Source: JAJTHY01 sp964458795 (GTDB lineage: Bacteria; Pseudomonadota; Alphaproteobacteria; Rickettsiales; Midichloriaceae). From it: 63,745 nt of DNA. The notes under the pieces are model-generated. The model saw only the letters and a list, made by a program, of their open reading frames with translations. It was not told the DNA's origin and did not search any database. The position numbers were made by a program, and so were the translations under genes. The stretch covers positions 1 through 63,745 of the forward strand of contig CAYWJW010000002.1 in NCBI GenBank assembly GCA_964458795.1, read 5' to 3'. This document shows, piece after piece, positions 45,021 through 53,795 of this stretch. Position 1 is the first letter of the stretch. Each line of letters begins with the position of its first letter.

Positions 45021-46190
45021 ATGTATTATGATGTAATAGTAATAGGAGGAGGTGCCGCGGGACTTATGGCAGCAGCGCAAGCTGGTAAGCGAGGCAGAAA
45101 AGTGCTGCTTATTGAGCATACTAATAATATGGGGGAGAAAATTAGGATATCGGGTGGAGGTAGGTGTAATTTCACTAATATTCATGCATCTTCCAAAAAC
45201 TATATTTCTGAAAATCCACACTTCGCGATATCCGCACTTTCAAGGTATACCCAATATGATTTTATAAAACTCGTGGAAAGCTATAATATTGCCTATCACG
45301 AGAAGACTTTAGGGCAACTGTTTTGTGATGGTCCTTCTATGCAGATCGTGCTAATGCTGGCTGAGGAGTGTGAAGATGCTAAGGTTACTATTTTACTTAA
45401 TTGTCAGGTAATTAATGTCAATAAAGATAAGAGTTACTCGCTTAAAACTAACCGAGGAGATCTTAGCTGCGAGTCTCTGATTATTGCAACTGGGGGTCTC
45501 TCCATCCCCAAAATGGGGGCTACCGACTTTGGTTACCGCATAGCTCGTCAATTTGGAGTAAACATAATTACTCCTAGACCAGCTCTAGTACCACTTACTG
45601 TGGGCAAGGAGGATATAAACTTCTTTAAGGATTTAAGCGGGGTATCAATTGCTTCAGTAGTAAGATACAAACAAGCCTCATTTAAAGAGAATATATTGTT
45701 TACTCACCGAGGCCTAAGCGGCCCTGCTATTTTGCAGATCTCTTCATATATTAAGGGGTTGGGGGAAGATATATATATCAACTTACTGCCGGAAGTGAAT
45801 TTAAAAACAATTTTCTTAAAGGAAAAGAATAACAAAGTGTTGCTCAGCAACTTTCTTAAAGAGTTTCTTCCTAAGAGGTTTGTAGAAAGCTGGTTTAAGA
45901 TTAATGAAAAACCTAAGCGTATTATAGATTATAAAAAAAGTGATCTGGAAGCGATTGCAGAAAGTATCCATAACTTTAAGGTCACTATAAATGGTAATGA
46001 AGGGTATGCTAAAGCTGAGGTAACAGCTGGGGGAATTGATACTAAAGAATTATCTTCAAAGACTATGGCCTCTCTTAAGGTGCCCGGCCTATTCTTTATT
46101 GGAGAAGTAGTAGATGTTACTGGATGGTTAGGAGGCTATAACTTCCAGTGGGCCTGGTCTTCAGGATATGCTGCTGGATTGCACGCCTAG
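45021..46190 (+). CDS. NAD(P)/FAD-dependent oxidoreductase, BaiN/HI0933 family
   Basis: 389-aa flavoprotein of the HI0933 family. Rossmann motif VIVIGGGAAGLMAAAQAG is at residues 5-22, followed by the family signature GEKIRISGGGRCNFTN (about 39-54), TGGLSIPKMGATDFGY near 155, and C-terminal FFIGEVVDVTGWLGGYNFQW. The substrate is not known for most members. A ribosome-binding GAGG precedes the ATG. Convergent with dapD; a palindromic repeat overlaps the junction. Confidence 0.9.
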   Translation: MYYDVIVIGGGAAGLMAAAQAGKRGRKVLLIEHTNNMGEKIRISGGGRCNFTNIHASSKNYISENPHFAISALSRYTQYDFIKLVESYNIAYHEKTLGQLFCDGPSMQIVLMLAEECEDAKVTILLNCQVINVNKDKSYSLKTNRGDLSCESLIIATGGLSIPKMGATDFGYRIARQFGVNIITPRPALVPLTVGKEDINFFKDLSGVSIASVVRYKQASFKENILFTHRGLSGPAILQISSYIKGLGEDIYINLLPEVNLKTIFLKEKNNKVLLSNFLKEFLPKRFVESWFKINEKPKRIIDYKKSDLEAIAESIHNFKVTINGNEGYAKAEVTAGGIDTKELSSKTMASLKVPGLFFIGEVVDVTGWLGGYNFQWAWSSGYAAGLHA

Positions 46191-46229
46191 CTAATACCAA
46201 TTACAGTTATTTACTGGAATTGGTATTAG
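46191..46229. repeat. Palindromic repeat at flavoprotein-dapD junction
   Basis: Perfect 12-bp arms CTAATACCAATT and AATTGGTATTAG around a 15-base loop, starting right after the flavoprotein stop and running over the dapD stop (46207). It can act as a two-way terminator. The inner-to-right part (46205-46228) recurs exactly at 51337-51360, so this is a dispersed element that appears to supply the last dapD codons. Confidence 0.75.
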
Positions 46230-47022
46230 TACGCAATAGCTCATTAATTGAGGTTTTAGCGCGAGTGCTTGCATCAACGCGTTTAACTATGATTGCTGCT
46301 GAGATTTGTGTTTTGCCATCAGAACCTGGTAAAGTTCCTGGGACAACAACGCTGTGATCTGGTACACGGCCATAAAAAATTTCTCCCGTTTTACGATCAT
46401 ATATACGAGTTGAGGCGCCTATAAATACCCCCATTGAGATAACAGAACCATGCTCAACTATAACTCCTTCGGCTATCTCACTTCTTGCTCCTATAAATAC
46501 GTTGTCTTCGATTATGACAGGGTTTGCCTGAACTGGTTCAAGAACCCCACCAATTCCAACACCACCTGATATGTGGCAGTTAGCACCGATTTGTGCGCAA
46601 CTACCAACTGTTGCCCAAGTATCGATTAAAGTGGATTCGCCCACATAGGCTCCAATATTTATAAAGCTAGGCATGAGCACCGCTTTTGGGGCTATGTATG
46701 CTGAGTGCCTAACGATCGCACCGGGCACAACTCTGAACTCTGCAGATTTCCATTCTGCTTCGTTCCAGCTGGCAAACTTAAGTGGGATTTTATCATAAGC
46801 ATGGAAATTGGATATCACAGAGTTCTTGTAAATCCTGAATGAAAGCAAAATAGCCTTTTTTAACCATTCATTTGTTTTCCACTGGCCATCAACTTTTTCG
46901 GCGATTCTAAGATTGCCATCATCTAGGTCTTGTAAAGTTGTAAGTATCGCCTCTTTAGTGGGCTCTTCGAACTCAGAGATATCATCTCTAGACTCCCAAG
47001 CAAGTTCTATTAAATTCTTCAT
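46207..47022 (-). CDS. dapD: Tetrahydrodipicolinate N-succinyltransferase
   Basis: Lysine/meso-diaminopimelate pathway enzyme, 271 aa. An N-terminal helical domain is followed by a left-handed beta helix of hexapeptide repeats (about residues 105-235), with AYIAPKAVLMPSFINIGAYV, CAQIGANCHISGGVGIGGVL and VIVEHGSVISMGVFIGAST. It makes the diaminopimelate needed for peptidoglycan. The final residues (NTNSSK) come from the repeat at 46191. Confidence 0.96.
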   Translation of the reverse strand: MKNLIELAWESRDDISEFEEPTKEAILTTLQDLDDGNLRIAEKVDGQWKTNEWLKKAILLSFRIYKNSVISNFHAYDKIPLKFASWNEAEWKSAEFRVVPGAIVRHSAYIAPKAVLMPSFINIGAYVGESTLIDTWATVGSCAQIGANCHISGGVGIGGVLEPVQANPVIIEDNVFIGARSEIAEGVIVEHGSVISMGVFIGASTRIYDRKTGEIFYGRVPDHSVVVPGTLPGSDGKTQISAAIIVKRVDASTRAKTSINELLRTNTNSSK

Positions 47023-47094
47023 GCAATAAACCGTAGACTAATTTCCACAAACAATATACATTCTAGCTGGTAAAAACAAAATAAATCTTGCCGG

Positions 47095-47847
47095 ATGATC
47101 GTATCCTGTAAAAATTGTGGTGCTAAATTTAAAGTAAGCAAGGGTGATATAGGTCCTGGTGGCAGAAATGTCAGGTGCTCCGCTTGCGAATATGAATGGT
47201 TTCAAGAGAATATTCAAGCATCCACAGTTGAAGAAGAGATGGCTGCGAAGTCACACACAAGGATTATTGCGCTAAAGGATAAGAGCATACCATTACATCG
47301 CAACATGTGGCTATCGTTCTTGCTCAATACCACATCTTTATTAGCCTTTGTTTTGCTTTTGTTTGTGCTTGCACTCACTTATAGGGGCAAAATTATAGAG
47401 CATTTTCCAGAGGCAGCACAACTATTTGAAGCTATTCATCTGCATGACGTGTCAGACCTTAGATTCACATTTGCGGACTTTAAACTTAACGCGGCTCCTG
47501 GAGATACTCAAAGTTCTGAAAACATAGGGCTTAACATTAAGGTAGTGGCAAAAAATATTGGCGAAAAGGCTCAATATCTAGAAGTAATCAAATTTTCTGT
47601 TTACACTAAAGATAAGGAATTCATAGGGGAACACACTATGCATTTAGACAAAGTTATTGAAGCTGGCAATGAAGAAGTCATTGAAGGTAGGCTGAGCAGC
47701 CTACCAAAAACAGTAACATTTGTTATAGTTGAAATGGGAAACTTATTTGATATTGCTCTCAGGAATCAATCAGAGATTCTGAGCTATAAGAGCACAGAGG
47801 ATCATGATGAAGGTAGGGAAATTCTTCCAACTGAGGCTATATTATAG
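47095..47847 (+). CDS. Zinc-ribbon (MJ0042) membrane protein, DUF3426-like
   Basis: 250 aa. N-terminal zinc ribbon with two CxxC pairs (SCKNCGAKF at residues 4-12 and VRCSACEYEWFQ near 27-38), a cytoplasmic linker, one TM segment near residues 70-95 (TSLLAFVLLLFVLALTY), and a periplasmic C-terminal beta domain with NIKVVAKNIGEKAQYLEVI, as in DUF3426 proteins. These are common in alphaproteobacteria near ftsE/ftsX; the function is not established. Confidence 0.82.
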   Translation: MIVSCKNCGAKFKVSKGDIGPGGRNVRCSACEYEWFQENIQASTVEEEMAAKSHTRIIALKDKSIPLHRNMWLSFLLNTTSLLAFVLLLFVLALTYRGKIIEHFPEAAQLFEAIHLHDVSDLRFTFADFKLNAAPGDTQSSENIGLNIKVVAKNIGEKAQYLEVIKFSVYTKDKEFIGEHTMHLDKVIEAGNEEVIEGRLSSLPKTVTFVIVEMGNLFDIALRNQSEILSYKSTEDHDEGREILPTEAIL

Positions 47848-47878
47848 AAAGAATTGAAAGCAATCTCTCTTATAGTCG

Positions 47879-48247
47879 TTAGTACGTAAAGCCCCAGATT
47901 TTCTCCAACTCATAATTTGCTCTAACTTCCGGCCTGAATATATGGATGATTACATCATGTGCATCAACTAGTATCCAATCACCTACAGCCTTGCCCTCAA
48001 TTCCGATATGATCCATGCCAGCTTTCTTAAGCTTATCTGCTATGCTGTCTGCGATAGATCCAATATGTCGTGAAGAGCGTCCTGAGGCTATGATTACATA
48101 GTAAGCAAAGTCTGCCTTCCCTTCTAGATCAACGATTACAATGTCTTCGGCTTTATCTTCTTCCAAAGACTTAATTATAAAGTCCACCAATTCCTTAGCT
48201 TTAGGCTTGGTGCTCAAATTTCTGTTTTTGTCTAAGTTCTTGTTCAT
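47879..48247 (-). CDS. rsfS: Ribosomal silencing factor RsfS
   Basis: 122 aa. It binds uL14 and blocks subunit joining when nutrients are low. The family core reads DIVIVDLEGKADFAYYVIIA then SGRSSRHIGSIADSI, with IEGKAVGDWILVDAHDVIIH near residue 85. The 5' end overlaps the nadD 3' end by 47 bp in another frame; the start at 48247 is kept because there is no later Met before the core. Confidence 0.94.
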   Translation of the reverse strand: MNKNLDKNRNLSTKPKAKELVDFIIKSLEEDKAEDIVIVDLEGKADFAYYVIIASGRSSRHIGSIADSIADKLKKAGMDHIGIEGKAVGDWILVDAHDVIIHIFRPEVRANYELEKIWGFTY

Positions 48248-48842
48248 TTCTAATATTAGTTGATGATTTAGGGTTTCTTCTTAATTTCACGAAGTACCAT
48301 GGATACTGGGTTAGCCTTCCTTTATGAGTTGGCTTAATACACCCACCGTTAAAATTTGATTTCATTTTACTCGAAACTAGCCATTTATGATAGTCTTCTC
48401 TATCAAAAATTATGATTGGGACCGATTTTATTATTTCCTGCCACTTATACCACTTGGGTAATTGCACCATATTATCGGCACCTATGATATAGGCAAATTC
48501 AATGTTTTTATACATACTTAGCAGTCGTTTTATCAAGCTAATTGTATAGGTATCACCAAGATTAGCTTCATAATCTGTTACCAAAATTTTTGGATGGTTT
48601 GCCAGCTGTTTTGCGAAAGCAAGCCTGTCTTTAAGAGTATCTGCGGATGCTTTGGCCTTCAATGGATTTTGTGGAGTTACAAACCAAATAACCAAGTCTA
48701 GCTTGAATCGCTTTATGGCTTCAAGACTTATATATCTATGGCCTTCGTGCGCTGGGTTGAAGGTTCCGCCTAATATACCAACTCTAAGATGTGCACTGGG
48801 CGATATAGGTAGGAGCCTGTATGGGTTCGACGTAATTGTCAT
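48201..48842 (-). CDS. nadD: Nicotinate-nucleotide adenylyltransferase
   Basis: NAD synthesis, 213 aa. The nucleotidyltransferase motif GILGGTFNPAHEGHRYI is at residues 23-39, and IIGADNMVQLPKWYKW near 120 is typical. The C-terminal SSTNIRNEQELRQ replaces the usual ISSTxIR-R motif. It joins pgsA by a 1-bp overlap and precedes rsfS, a common pairing. Confidence 0.94.
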   Translation of the reverse strand: MTITSNPYRLLPISPSAHLRVGILGGTFNPAHEGHRYISLEAIKRFKLDLVIWFVTPQNPLKAKASADTLKDRLAFAKQLANHPKILVTDYEANLGDTYTISLIKRLLSMYKNIEFAYIIGADNMVQLPKWYKWQEIIKSVPIIIFDREDYHKWLVSSKMKSNFNGGCIKPTHKGRLTQYPWYFVKLRRNPKSSTNIRNEQELRQKQKFEHQA

Positions 48843-49381
48843 CAGCTTATTCTACTAAATCCTTCTTTTAGATAGGCATATCCAGTAAGTAGTGTGAGAA
48901 TAGCTGCCACCCACAACGCAACCTCACCTACATAATATAGTAGGGGAGTTTTAGTTGCTTCTTCTCCTAATATAAGAACCAAAATCGCAACAAACTGAAT
49001 ACTTGTTTTTATTTTAGCAAGTTTAGTAACTGGGATACTAACTTTAAATTCAGATAAATATTCTCGTAGCCCGGATACAATAATCTCTCTGCATACAATT
49101 AGAATAGCTGGGATTATGGGTGCACGATCAAAATAGACTAACATCATTAATGTAGATGCAACCAGTAGTTTATCAGCTATCGGATCTAGTACTCGCCCAA
49201 AACTGCTTTGTGCGCCCATGCTGCGAGCTAATACACCGTCAAGATAATCAGTGATTATGGCGAAAGCAAACAATATAGCTGCAATCCAGTATCCAGCTGT
49301 ACTGGACATGTATAGAGCAATCAAGAGAAGGGGAATTAATCCAATTCTGATCAAGGTTAGTATATTTGGAAGTTCTTTCAT
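48842..49381 (-). CDS. pgsA: CDP-diacylglycerol--glycerol-3-phosphate phosphatidyltransferase
   Basis: Integral membrane enzyme making phosphatidylglycerophosphate. 179 aa. The N-terminus LPNILTLIRIGLIPLLL and the CDP-alcohol motif (DYLDGVLAR...GRVLDPIADK, about residues 45-72) give the full DG-AR-G-D-D pattern. About four to five TM segments. Lies in a minus-strand run uvrC-pgsA-nadD-rsfS. Confidence 0.95.
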   Translation of the reverse strand: MKELPNILTLIRIGLIPLLLIALYMSSTAGYWIAAILFAFAIITDYLDGVLARSMGAQSSFGRVLDPIADKLLVASTLMMLVYFDRAPIIPAILIVCREIIVSGLREYLSEFKVSIPVTKLAKIKTSIQFVAILVLILGEEATKTPLLYYVGEVALWVAAILTLLTGYAYLKEGFSRIS

Positions 49382-49405
49382 AAACAGCCTTATTTTTCCA
49401 CTATT

Positions 49406-51331
49406 TTAATTCGATGAGTGGCTATGTAAATAATTAAATATTTTTTCTGCAACAGTTTTGCTAATACCGCTTACTCTAGTAAGGTCGGAAGCAGAAGACT
49501 GCATGATAGCTTCTAGTGATCCAAAGTGGCGCAGTAACGCAATTTTTCTCTGAGGGCCTATACCAGGAATTGAGTCTAGGTTTGAGCGTTTAAGGTCGCG
49601 AGAACGGTTATCTCTATGAGATTTAATGGTCCAGCGATGGACTTCGTCTCGCAATATTTGCAAGAAGTTGAGTGTTTTATCCCGCACATTGAGCTGAAAA
49701 GATCTTCCATCTTTCATATGAAAGAATTCACGCCCTGCATTTCTATCCGGGCCTTTTGATATACATATGATATTAAGATTTGGGTACCCGAGTTTTTCAG
49801 AAACCTCCACTGCTACTCTCAAATGCCCTTTCCCTCCATCAATAAGTATAAGATCCGGATAGTTGTCTTCGCTTAATTTCTTGAGGCGACGCGTTAATAC
49901 TTCTTTTAGCATTTCATAATCGTCTGGTGCTTTTGTTGATTTAATATTAAATTTTCGGTACTGATCTTTGACAAAGCCATCATCTGTATAAACAACCATA
50001 CAACCGATTGCATTGCTACCCGATATATGGCTGTTATCATAAACTTCTATCCTCTCAATTGGCTCTTTCATTCCGAATAGTTTCGCTACAGCAGCAAGGT
50101 CATTCTCATGTTTGAGGCGCTCTTTCAAGAACTTATTCAAGGAATCACGGGCATTACTAAGCCCAAAGTCAATCAGATCAAGCATACGTTGATTAACTTT
50201 GCCTCCAAATAACTTAACTTCCTTACCTGCTTTACCTCTCAAAAAGTTTTCTAGAGTCTCAGATTGTGGGCAGGGGTGGCTTATAATAATTCGTCCAGGT
50301 GGGTTGTTGTTTTGATAGAATTGTCCGATGAAGGTTTCTAGAATTTCCCATTCCTGCATATCTATCGTATCATCTTGGTAGTATGATTTGTTGCCATAAT
50401 TCTTTCCACCCCTAATGAAATAGATTTGTATGCAGGTGACATCCTGGTTTTTGGCTGCCACAATCAAATCAACATCAGTGTTTCCCAAGTCAGCAAAAGT
50501 ATTTTTTGCCTGGATTGCATTTAATATTTTAATGCGATCTCTAATTTGTGCCGCTTTCTCATAATCCATATCATTGCTAGCTGATTCCATAAGTGATAGT
50601 AATTTATCATGGACTTCCGAACCTTTGCCTCTTAAAAAATCTTTGGCTAAACTTATTGACTTTCTATACTCATCGCGACTTATTTTCCCGACGCAAGGCG
50701 CACTACAGCGTTTGATTTCATACTGTATGCAGGGACGGGTGCGGCTAGCAAAGAATGAATCTGTACAAGGACGAATATAAAAAACTTTTTGTAGCTCTAT
50801 GAGGGCATTTTTTACTTGTGCGGCGGAAGCAAATGGTCCGAAATATGTGCCTTTGGTCGCTTTATTGCCACGATATTTAGTTATACGTGGAAAGTCATGA
50901 GTCTCTTCAAATAATATGTAGGGGAATGATTTGTCATCACGTAAGCTTATATTATACGGTGGTTTTATGCTTTTAATCAGGTTAGCTTCTAAGAGTAGAG
51001 CTTCGGCCTCAGAGCCTGTAATTATGTAGTCAATGCTATTTATTTGTGAAACCATCCGCTTAATTCGGTGTGTAAGTTTCTGATAGTTAGCATAGGATAT
51101 AACACGTTTTGGTAATTCTCTTGCTTTACCCACATAGAGTATTTTATTGTGTATATCAATCATCTTGTAAACACCAGGCGAGCTAGGCATAGCAAGGACT
51201 GCAGCCTTAATTACGTTTACACCTTTCTGTATATTAAACTTTTTCTCTTCCGTATCCACGTGTGCTTGCCTTAGATTTATATATGTAATTATACCAAACT
51301 TTAGCGCAGTGGGCCATATTTTTCGGTGCAT
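49406..51331 (-). CDS. uvrC: Excinuclease ABC subunit C
   Basis: Dual-incision nuclease of nucleotide excision repair. 641 aa as called from ATG 51331, but the GIY-YIG domain begins only near residue 50 (MPSSPGVYKMID, ILYVGKARELPKRV). The first 20-30 residues may therefore be untranslated, and a start near 51259 is possible. Further domains: UVR motif MDYEKAAQIRDRIKIL (about 255), RNase H-like nuclease (YDNSHISGSNAIGCMVV, LILIDGGKGHL) and C-terminal HhH2 (SIPGIGPQRKIALLRHFGS). A dispersed repeat lies just upstream at 51337. Confidence 0.95.
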   Translation of the reverse strand: MHRKIWPTALKFGIITYINLRQAHVDTEEKKFNIQKGVNVIKAAVLAMPSSPGVYKMIDIHNKILYVGKARELPKRVISYANYQKLTHRIKRMVSQINSIDYIITGSEAEALLLEANLIKSIKPPYNISLRDDKSFPYILFEETHDFPRITKYRGNKATKGTYFGPFASAAQVKNALIELQKVFYIRPCTDSFFASRTRPCIQYEIKRCSAPCVGKISRDEYRKSISLAKDFLRGKGSEVHDKLLSLMESASNDMDYEKAAQIRDRIKILNAIQAKNTFADLGNTDVDLIVAAKNQDVTCIQIYFIRGGKNYGNKSYYQDDTIDMQEWEILETFIGQFYQNNNPPGRIIISHPCPQSETLENFLRGKAGKEVKLFGGKVNQRMLDLIDFGLSNARDSLNKFLKERLKHENDLAAVAKLFGMKEPIERIEVYDNSHISGSNAIGCMVVYTDDGFVKDQYRKFNIKSTKAPDDYEMLKEVLTRRLKKLSEDNYPDLILIDGGKGHLRVAVEVSEKLGYPNLNIICISKGPDRNAGREFFHMKDGRSFQLNVRDKTLNFLQILRDEVHRWTIKSHRDNRSRDLKRSNLDSIPGIGPQRKIALLRHFGSLEAIMQSSASDLTRVSGISKTVAEKIFNYLHSHSSN

Positions 51332-51336
51332 TCATA

Positions 51337-51360
51337 AGTTATTTACTGGAATTGGTATTA
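51337..51360. repeat. 24-bp copy of the 46191 palindrome right arm
   Basis: Identical over 24 bp to 46205-46228, ending AATTGGTATTA. It sits 6 bp upstream of the uvrC reading frame and lacks the left arm, so it is a truncated element. It opens the 333-bp stretch 51332-51664, which otherwise holds the element at 51379 and no recognisable gene; 51480-51664 shows nothing I can name. Confidence 0.7.
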
Positions 51361-51378
51361 AAGATATAAACCTGATCT

Positions 51379-51475
51379 GGCGCTGTTGCATAATGAAATT
51401 TGAAAAATTCGCTCCTTATAAATCAATATGTAGCAGATGACAAATTGATGAAAAACTAGTATTTGCAACAGTACC
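51379..51475. mobile_element. 97-bp MITE-like element with GGCGCTGTTGCA ends
   Basis: The left end GGCGCTGTTGCA (51379-51390) and right end TGCAACAGTACC (51464-51475) are inverted repeats matching at 10 of 12 positions. The inside is A+T-rich and non-coding. Related ends occur at 57343-57354 (perfect TGCAACAGCGCC) and, degenerate, at 54358-54371. The end sequence resembles the GGxxCTGTTGCAAA termini of IS6-type elements, but no transposase gene is present. Confidence 0.6.
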
Positions 51476-51664
51476 CTAAATAGCTATCTAGCCTCTTTGA
51501 AAAGGTAAGATTTAATGGCACTCTGTTAGCTATTTTTGAAGTGAGGGAAGCAACGGAACGTCTAGGTGGCTTATTAGGGGGTGTTATTCAGTGTTTACAG
51601 TTGTCTTTATCTAATAATTAGAGTATTTGCTAGCACATAATCAGATATTTAATGACAGTAGTGT

Positions 51665-53701
51665 ATGCAAACAACATTTAAAGCCATTAGGCGTACTTGG
51701 AATAATAACATAAGTAACTATAATTTTAATATGCTATATGGTAAAGAGGACTTACCGAGCATCAGAGAATTTACCGAGAAACACATCTATCTTGTAAGGC
51801 ATGGTCTAGATTATAGAAGTATGCTCACCAGTGATACAGTCACATCTAATATTATACGACAAGTTTTTAAAACTTGGGAAGGTGAAGATTCAGATTTCCT
51901 TAAAGATAATCTTTTTATACAGCCAGAGAAAATGCCAAATGAATGCGGTTCAATGAAGGTATTGATATCTGCTATCGAAGACTTCCCAGAGTATGAAAAA
52001 GTATATATGCGGAACCGAGATAATAACACTATGCTTTGCATAGGCGGCCCAGCTGCAGAAGATCAAATTGTGATTACTAATATTATTGCTGGTATTCGTG
52101 AAAGGCTAGACAGAGTAGTATATTTGACCAGAGATTATAAAGAATCAAATGTAAATCACTCAGCTAAGCAATCACACGCGCGTCACGGCAATGCACTTAA
52201 TGCAGATGCAAGTTTGACTGGACATGCATTATTACCAGTATTCATTGCTCGAAAATTATTTGGAGTTGAACCAGAAGAAGTGCTTCACCCAGATTATAAG
52301 AAAATCGATATTAAATTTGAGGTGGATCTTAGAAAGCTAAGGATATATATGGGTAATGAGATAAATTGGCTGAAACAAGAGTATAAGCGACATACTGGGC
52401 AGCTTACCGAACACGATATTAACCGTTTAGAATCCGTACTATCGCAAGAAATTTTGCATGTAGTAGAGGAGCAAAGCGGCTTAAAAATTAGTGGTAATGC
52501 TGGAAAAGCAAAACAAGATTCTTCCTCTATCCATGTTGTGTTTACAGAAGAAAATAACGAAGAAGTGAAACATGAGAATGAAGAATTTGCAAAAATTGGC
52601 ATTGAATCTAAAAAACTTACAGGTGATGAAAAAGCATATTTTTTCCCACAGGGAAAAGATAACATTCTGAGTGCTTATAGATACCTTGGAGATACCCATA
52701 TTAAGTTTGATACCCATGAGCGTAATAAGAACTTTGCCAAAGAGAAAGGTGTCCAGTGGCTAGAGGGTGCCCAAGTTAAACGCCTACTTGTAAAAAAAGG
52801 TGATGAAGGGATCCCTCGAGCTGTTGGCGTTATTACAAAACAAGAGGAGTTTATTCCAGCGAACAAAATACATATAACCGGTGGGTATAAAGTCTCTTAT
52901 GAGTTTGACAAAAGCTCCACCTATCGCTTTAAAAGCTCAAAAATGCGCAATTTTGCAAATTATTTAGAAGATATTATTGGTTTGCAAAATCCATTAAGCA
53001 ATGAAATGACGGTGGCGACTGGTGTATCAATGAATTTGGTATTTAAAAACACACCAGAACTAAAAAAGATCCTTCAGCAATGTAATGGGTTTGAGTTCGC
53101 GGTAACTAATAGCCATTGGACTCCTATTGCTTGGGACAATGATTACATTATTGTGCGTGCAACAGGTGGTGGTAACACCGGCTCAGAAGAGTATAATCCA
53201 ACTTATTTACTAAATGTATTTTCTAATACAAGGCGGATATTTGGAGATGCCTTCATTGGAGCGTTTTCATCTTATGGGTGCTCACGTGCTGTGAATGCTA
53301 AGAATTCAACCGAGTTTGCACAAATTGCAGAAGGTCTCATTATTAGTTATGGAAAAGGTGGAACAGGAAATACAAAACGTCATGCTGAAGCTGTTTTTGC
53401 TTTAATGGAGTTAGGATATGAAGATGAGGTAGTAGAGTACTTCAACCAGTTCAAAACTGGCAAGGGTTTGCCAATGGGAGACACTACCAAGACTATTCAT
53501 GAAGAATCTAAAAAGTGTGGTTTCTTCCACGATAACACTCTAAAAACAGCTAGGCGTATGGGTTATGACAAAACAATGAGTAGAAAAGAATTATTCATCG
53601 GTGCAATTGCTGCTATGCTTGCAATTTCATTTGTATATACCTTATGCTCAAAAAGGAAAAATGATAAATTTAATGTGCAGGGACCACAGCTAGGGGAATA
53701 A
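51665..53701 (+). CDS. FAD-oxidoreductase-like protein with C-terminal TM anchor
   Basis: 678 aa, not firmly recognised. The middle and C-terminal parts resemble the D-amino acid dehydrogenase/DAO fold: HSAKQSHARHGNALNADASL (about residues 165-185, like the FAD-contact region), GVQWLEGAQVKRLLV with AVGVITKQEEFIPANKIHIT (about 360-405), and VRATGGGN plus GRxA-like CSRAVNA segments later. The N-terminal dinucleotide motif is degenerate (LCIGGPAAEDQIVITN at about 124-139 in place of GxGxxG). A single TM at about 640-657 (LFIGAIAAMLAISFVYTL) near the C-terminus, with a basic tail, suggests tail anchoring. A weak ribosome-binding site precedes it. It could be a catalytically changed flavoprotein used as an effector. 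Confidence 0.5.
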   Translation: MQTTFKAIRRTWNNNISNYNFNMLYGKEDLPSIREFTEKHIYLVRHGLDYRSMLTSDTVTSNIIRQVFKTWEGEDSDFLKDNLFIQPEKMPNECGSMKVLISAIEDFPEYEKVYMRNRDNNTMLCIGGPAAEDQIVITNIIAGIRERLDRVVYLTRDYKESNVNHSAKQSHARHGNALNADASLTGHALLPVFIARKLFGVEPEEVLHPDYKKIDIKFEVDLRKLRIYMGNEINWLKQEYKRHTGQLTEHDINRLESVLSQEILHVVEEQSGLKISGNAGKAKQDSSSIHVVFTEENNEEVKHENEEFAKIGIESKKLTGDEKAYFFPQGKDNILSAYRYLGDTHIKFDTHERNKNFAKEKGVQWLEGAQVKRLLVKKGDEGIPRAVGVITKQEEFIPANKIHITGGYKVSYEFDKSSTYRFKSSKMRNFANYLEDIIGLQNPLSNEMTVATGVSMNLVFKNTPELKKILQQCNGFEFAVTNSHWTPIAWDNDYIIVRATGGGNTGSEEYNPTYLLNVFSNTRRIFGDAFIGAFSSYGCSRAVNAKNSTEFAQIAEGLIISYGKGGTGNTKRHAEAVFALMELGYEDEVVEYFNQFKTGKGLPMGDTTKTIHEESKKCGFFHDNTLKTARRMGYDKTMSRKELFIGAIAAMLAISFVYTLCSKRKNDKFNVQGPQLGE

Positions 53702-53795
53702 ATCTAACGTAGATTTAACATATATATTTCCTTTGTTTATACTTTGGTATAAAAGCAATATTTATTGTGAAGCCTTGTTATTTAAGGAGACTAAG

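Noticed and set aside
51779..51800. LVRHG motif near the N-terminus of the 678-aa protein, suggesting a histidine phosphatase
   Set aside because: Only the RHG tripeptide matches; the second catalytic His region and the overall fold pattern are absent, and later segments fit a flavoprotein better.
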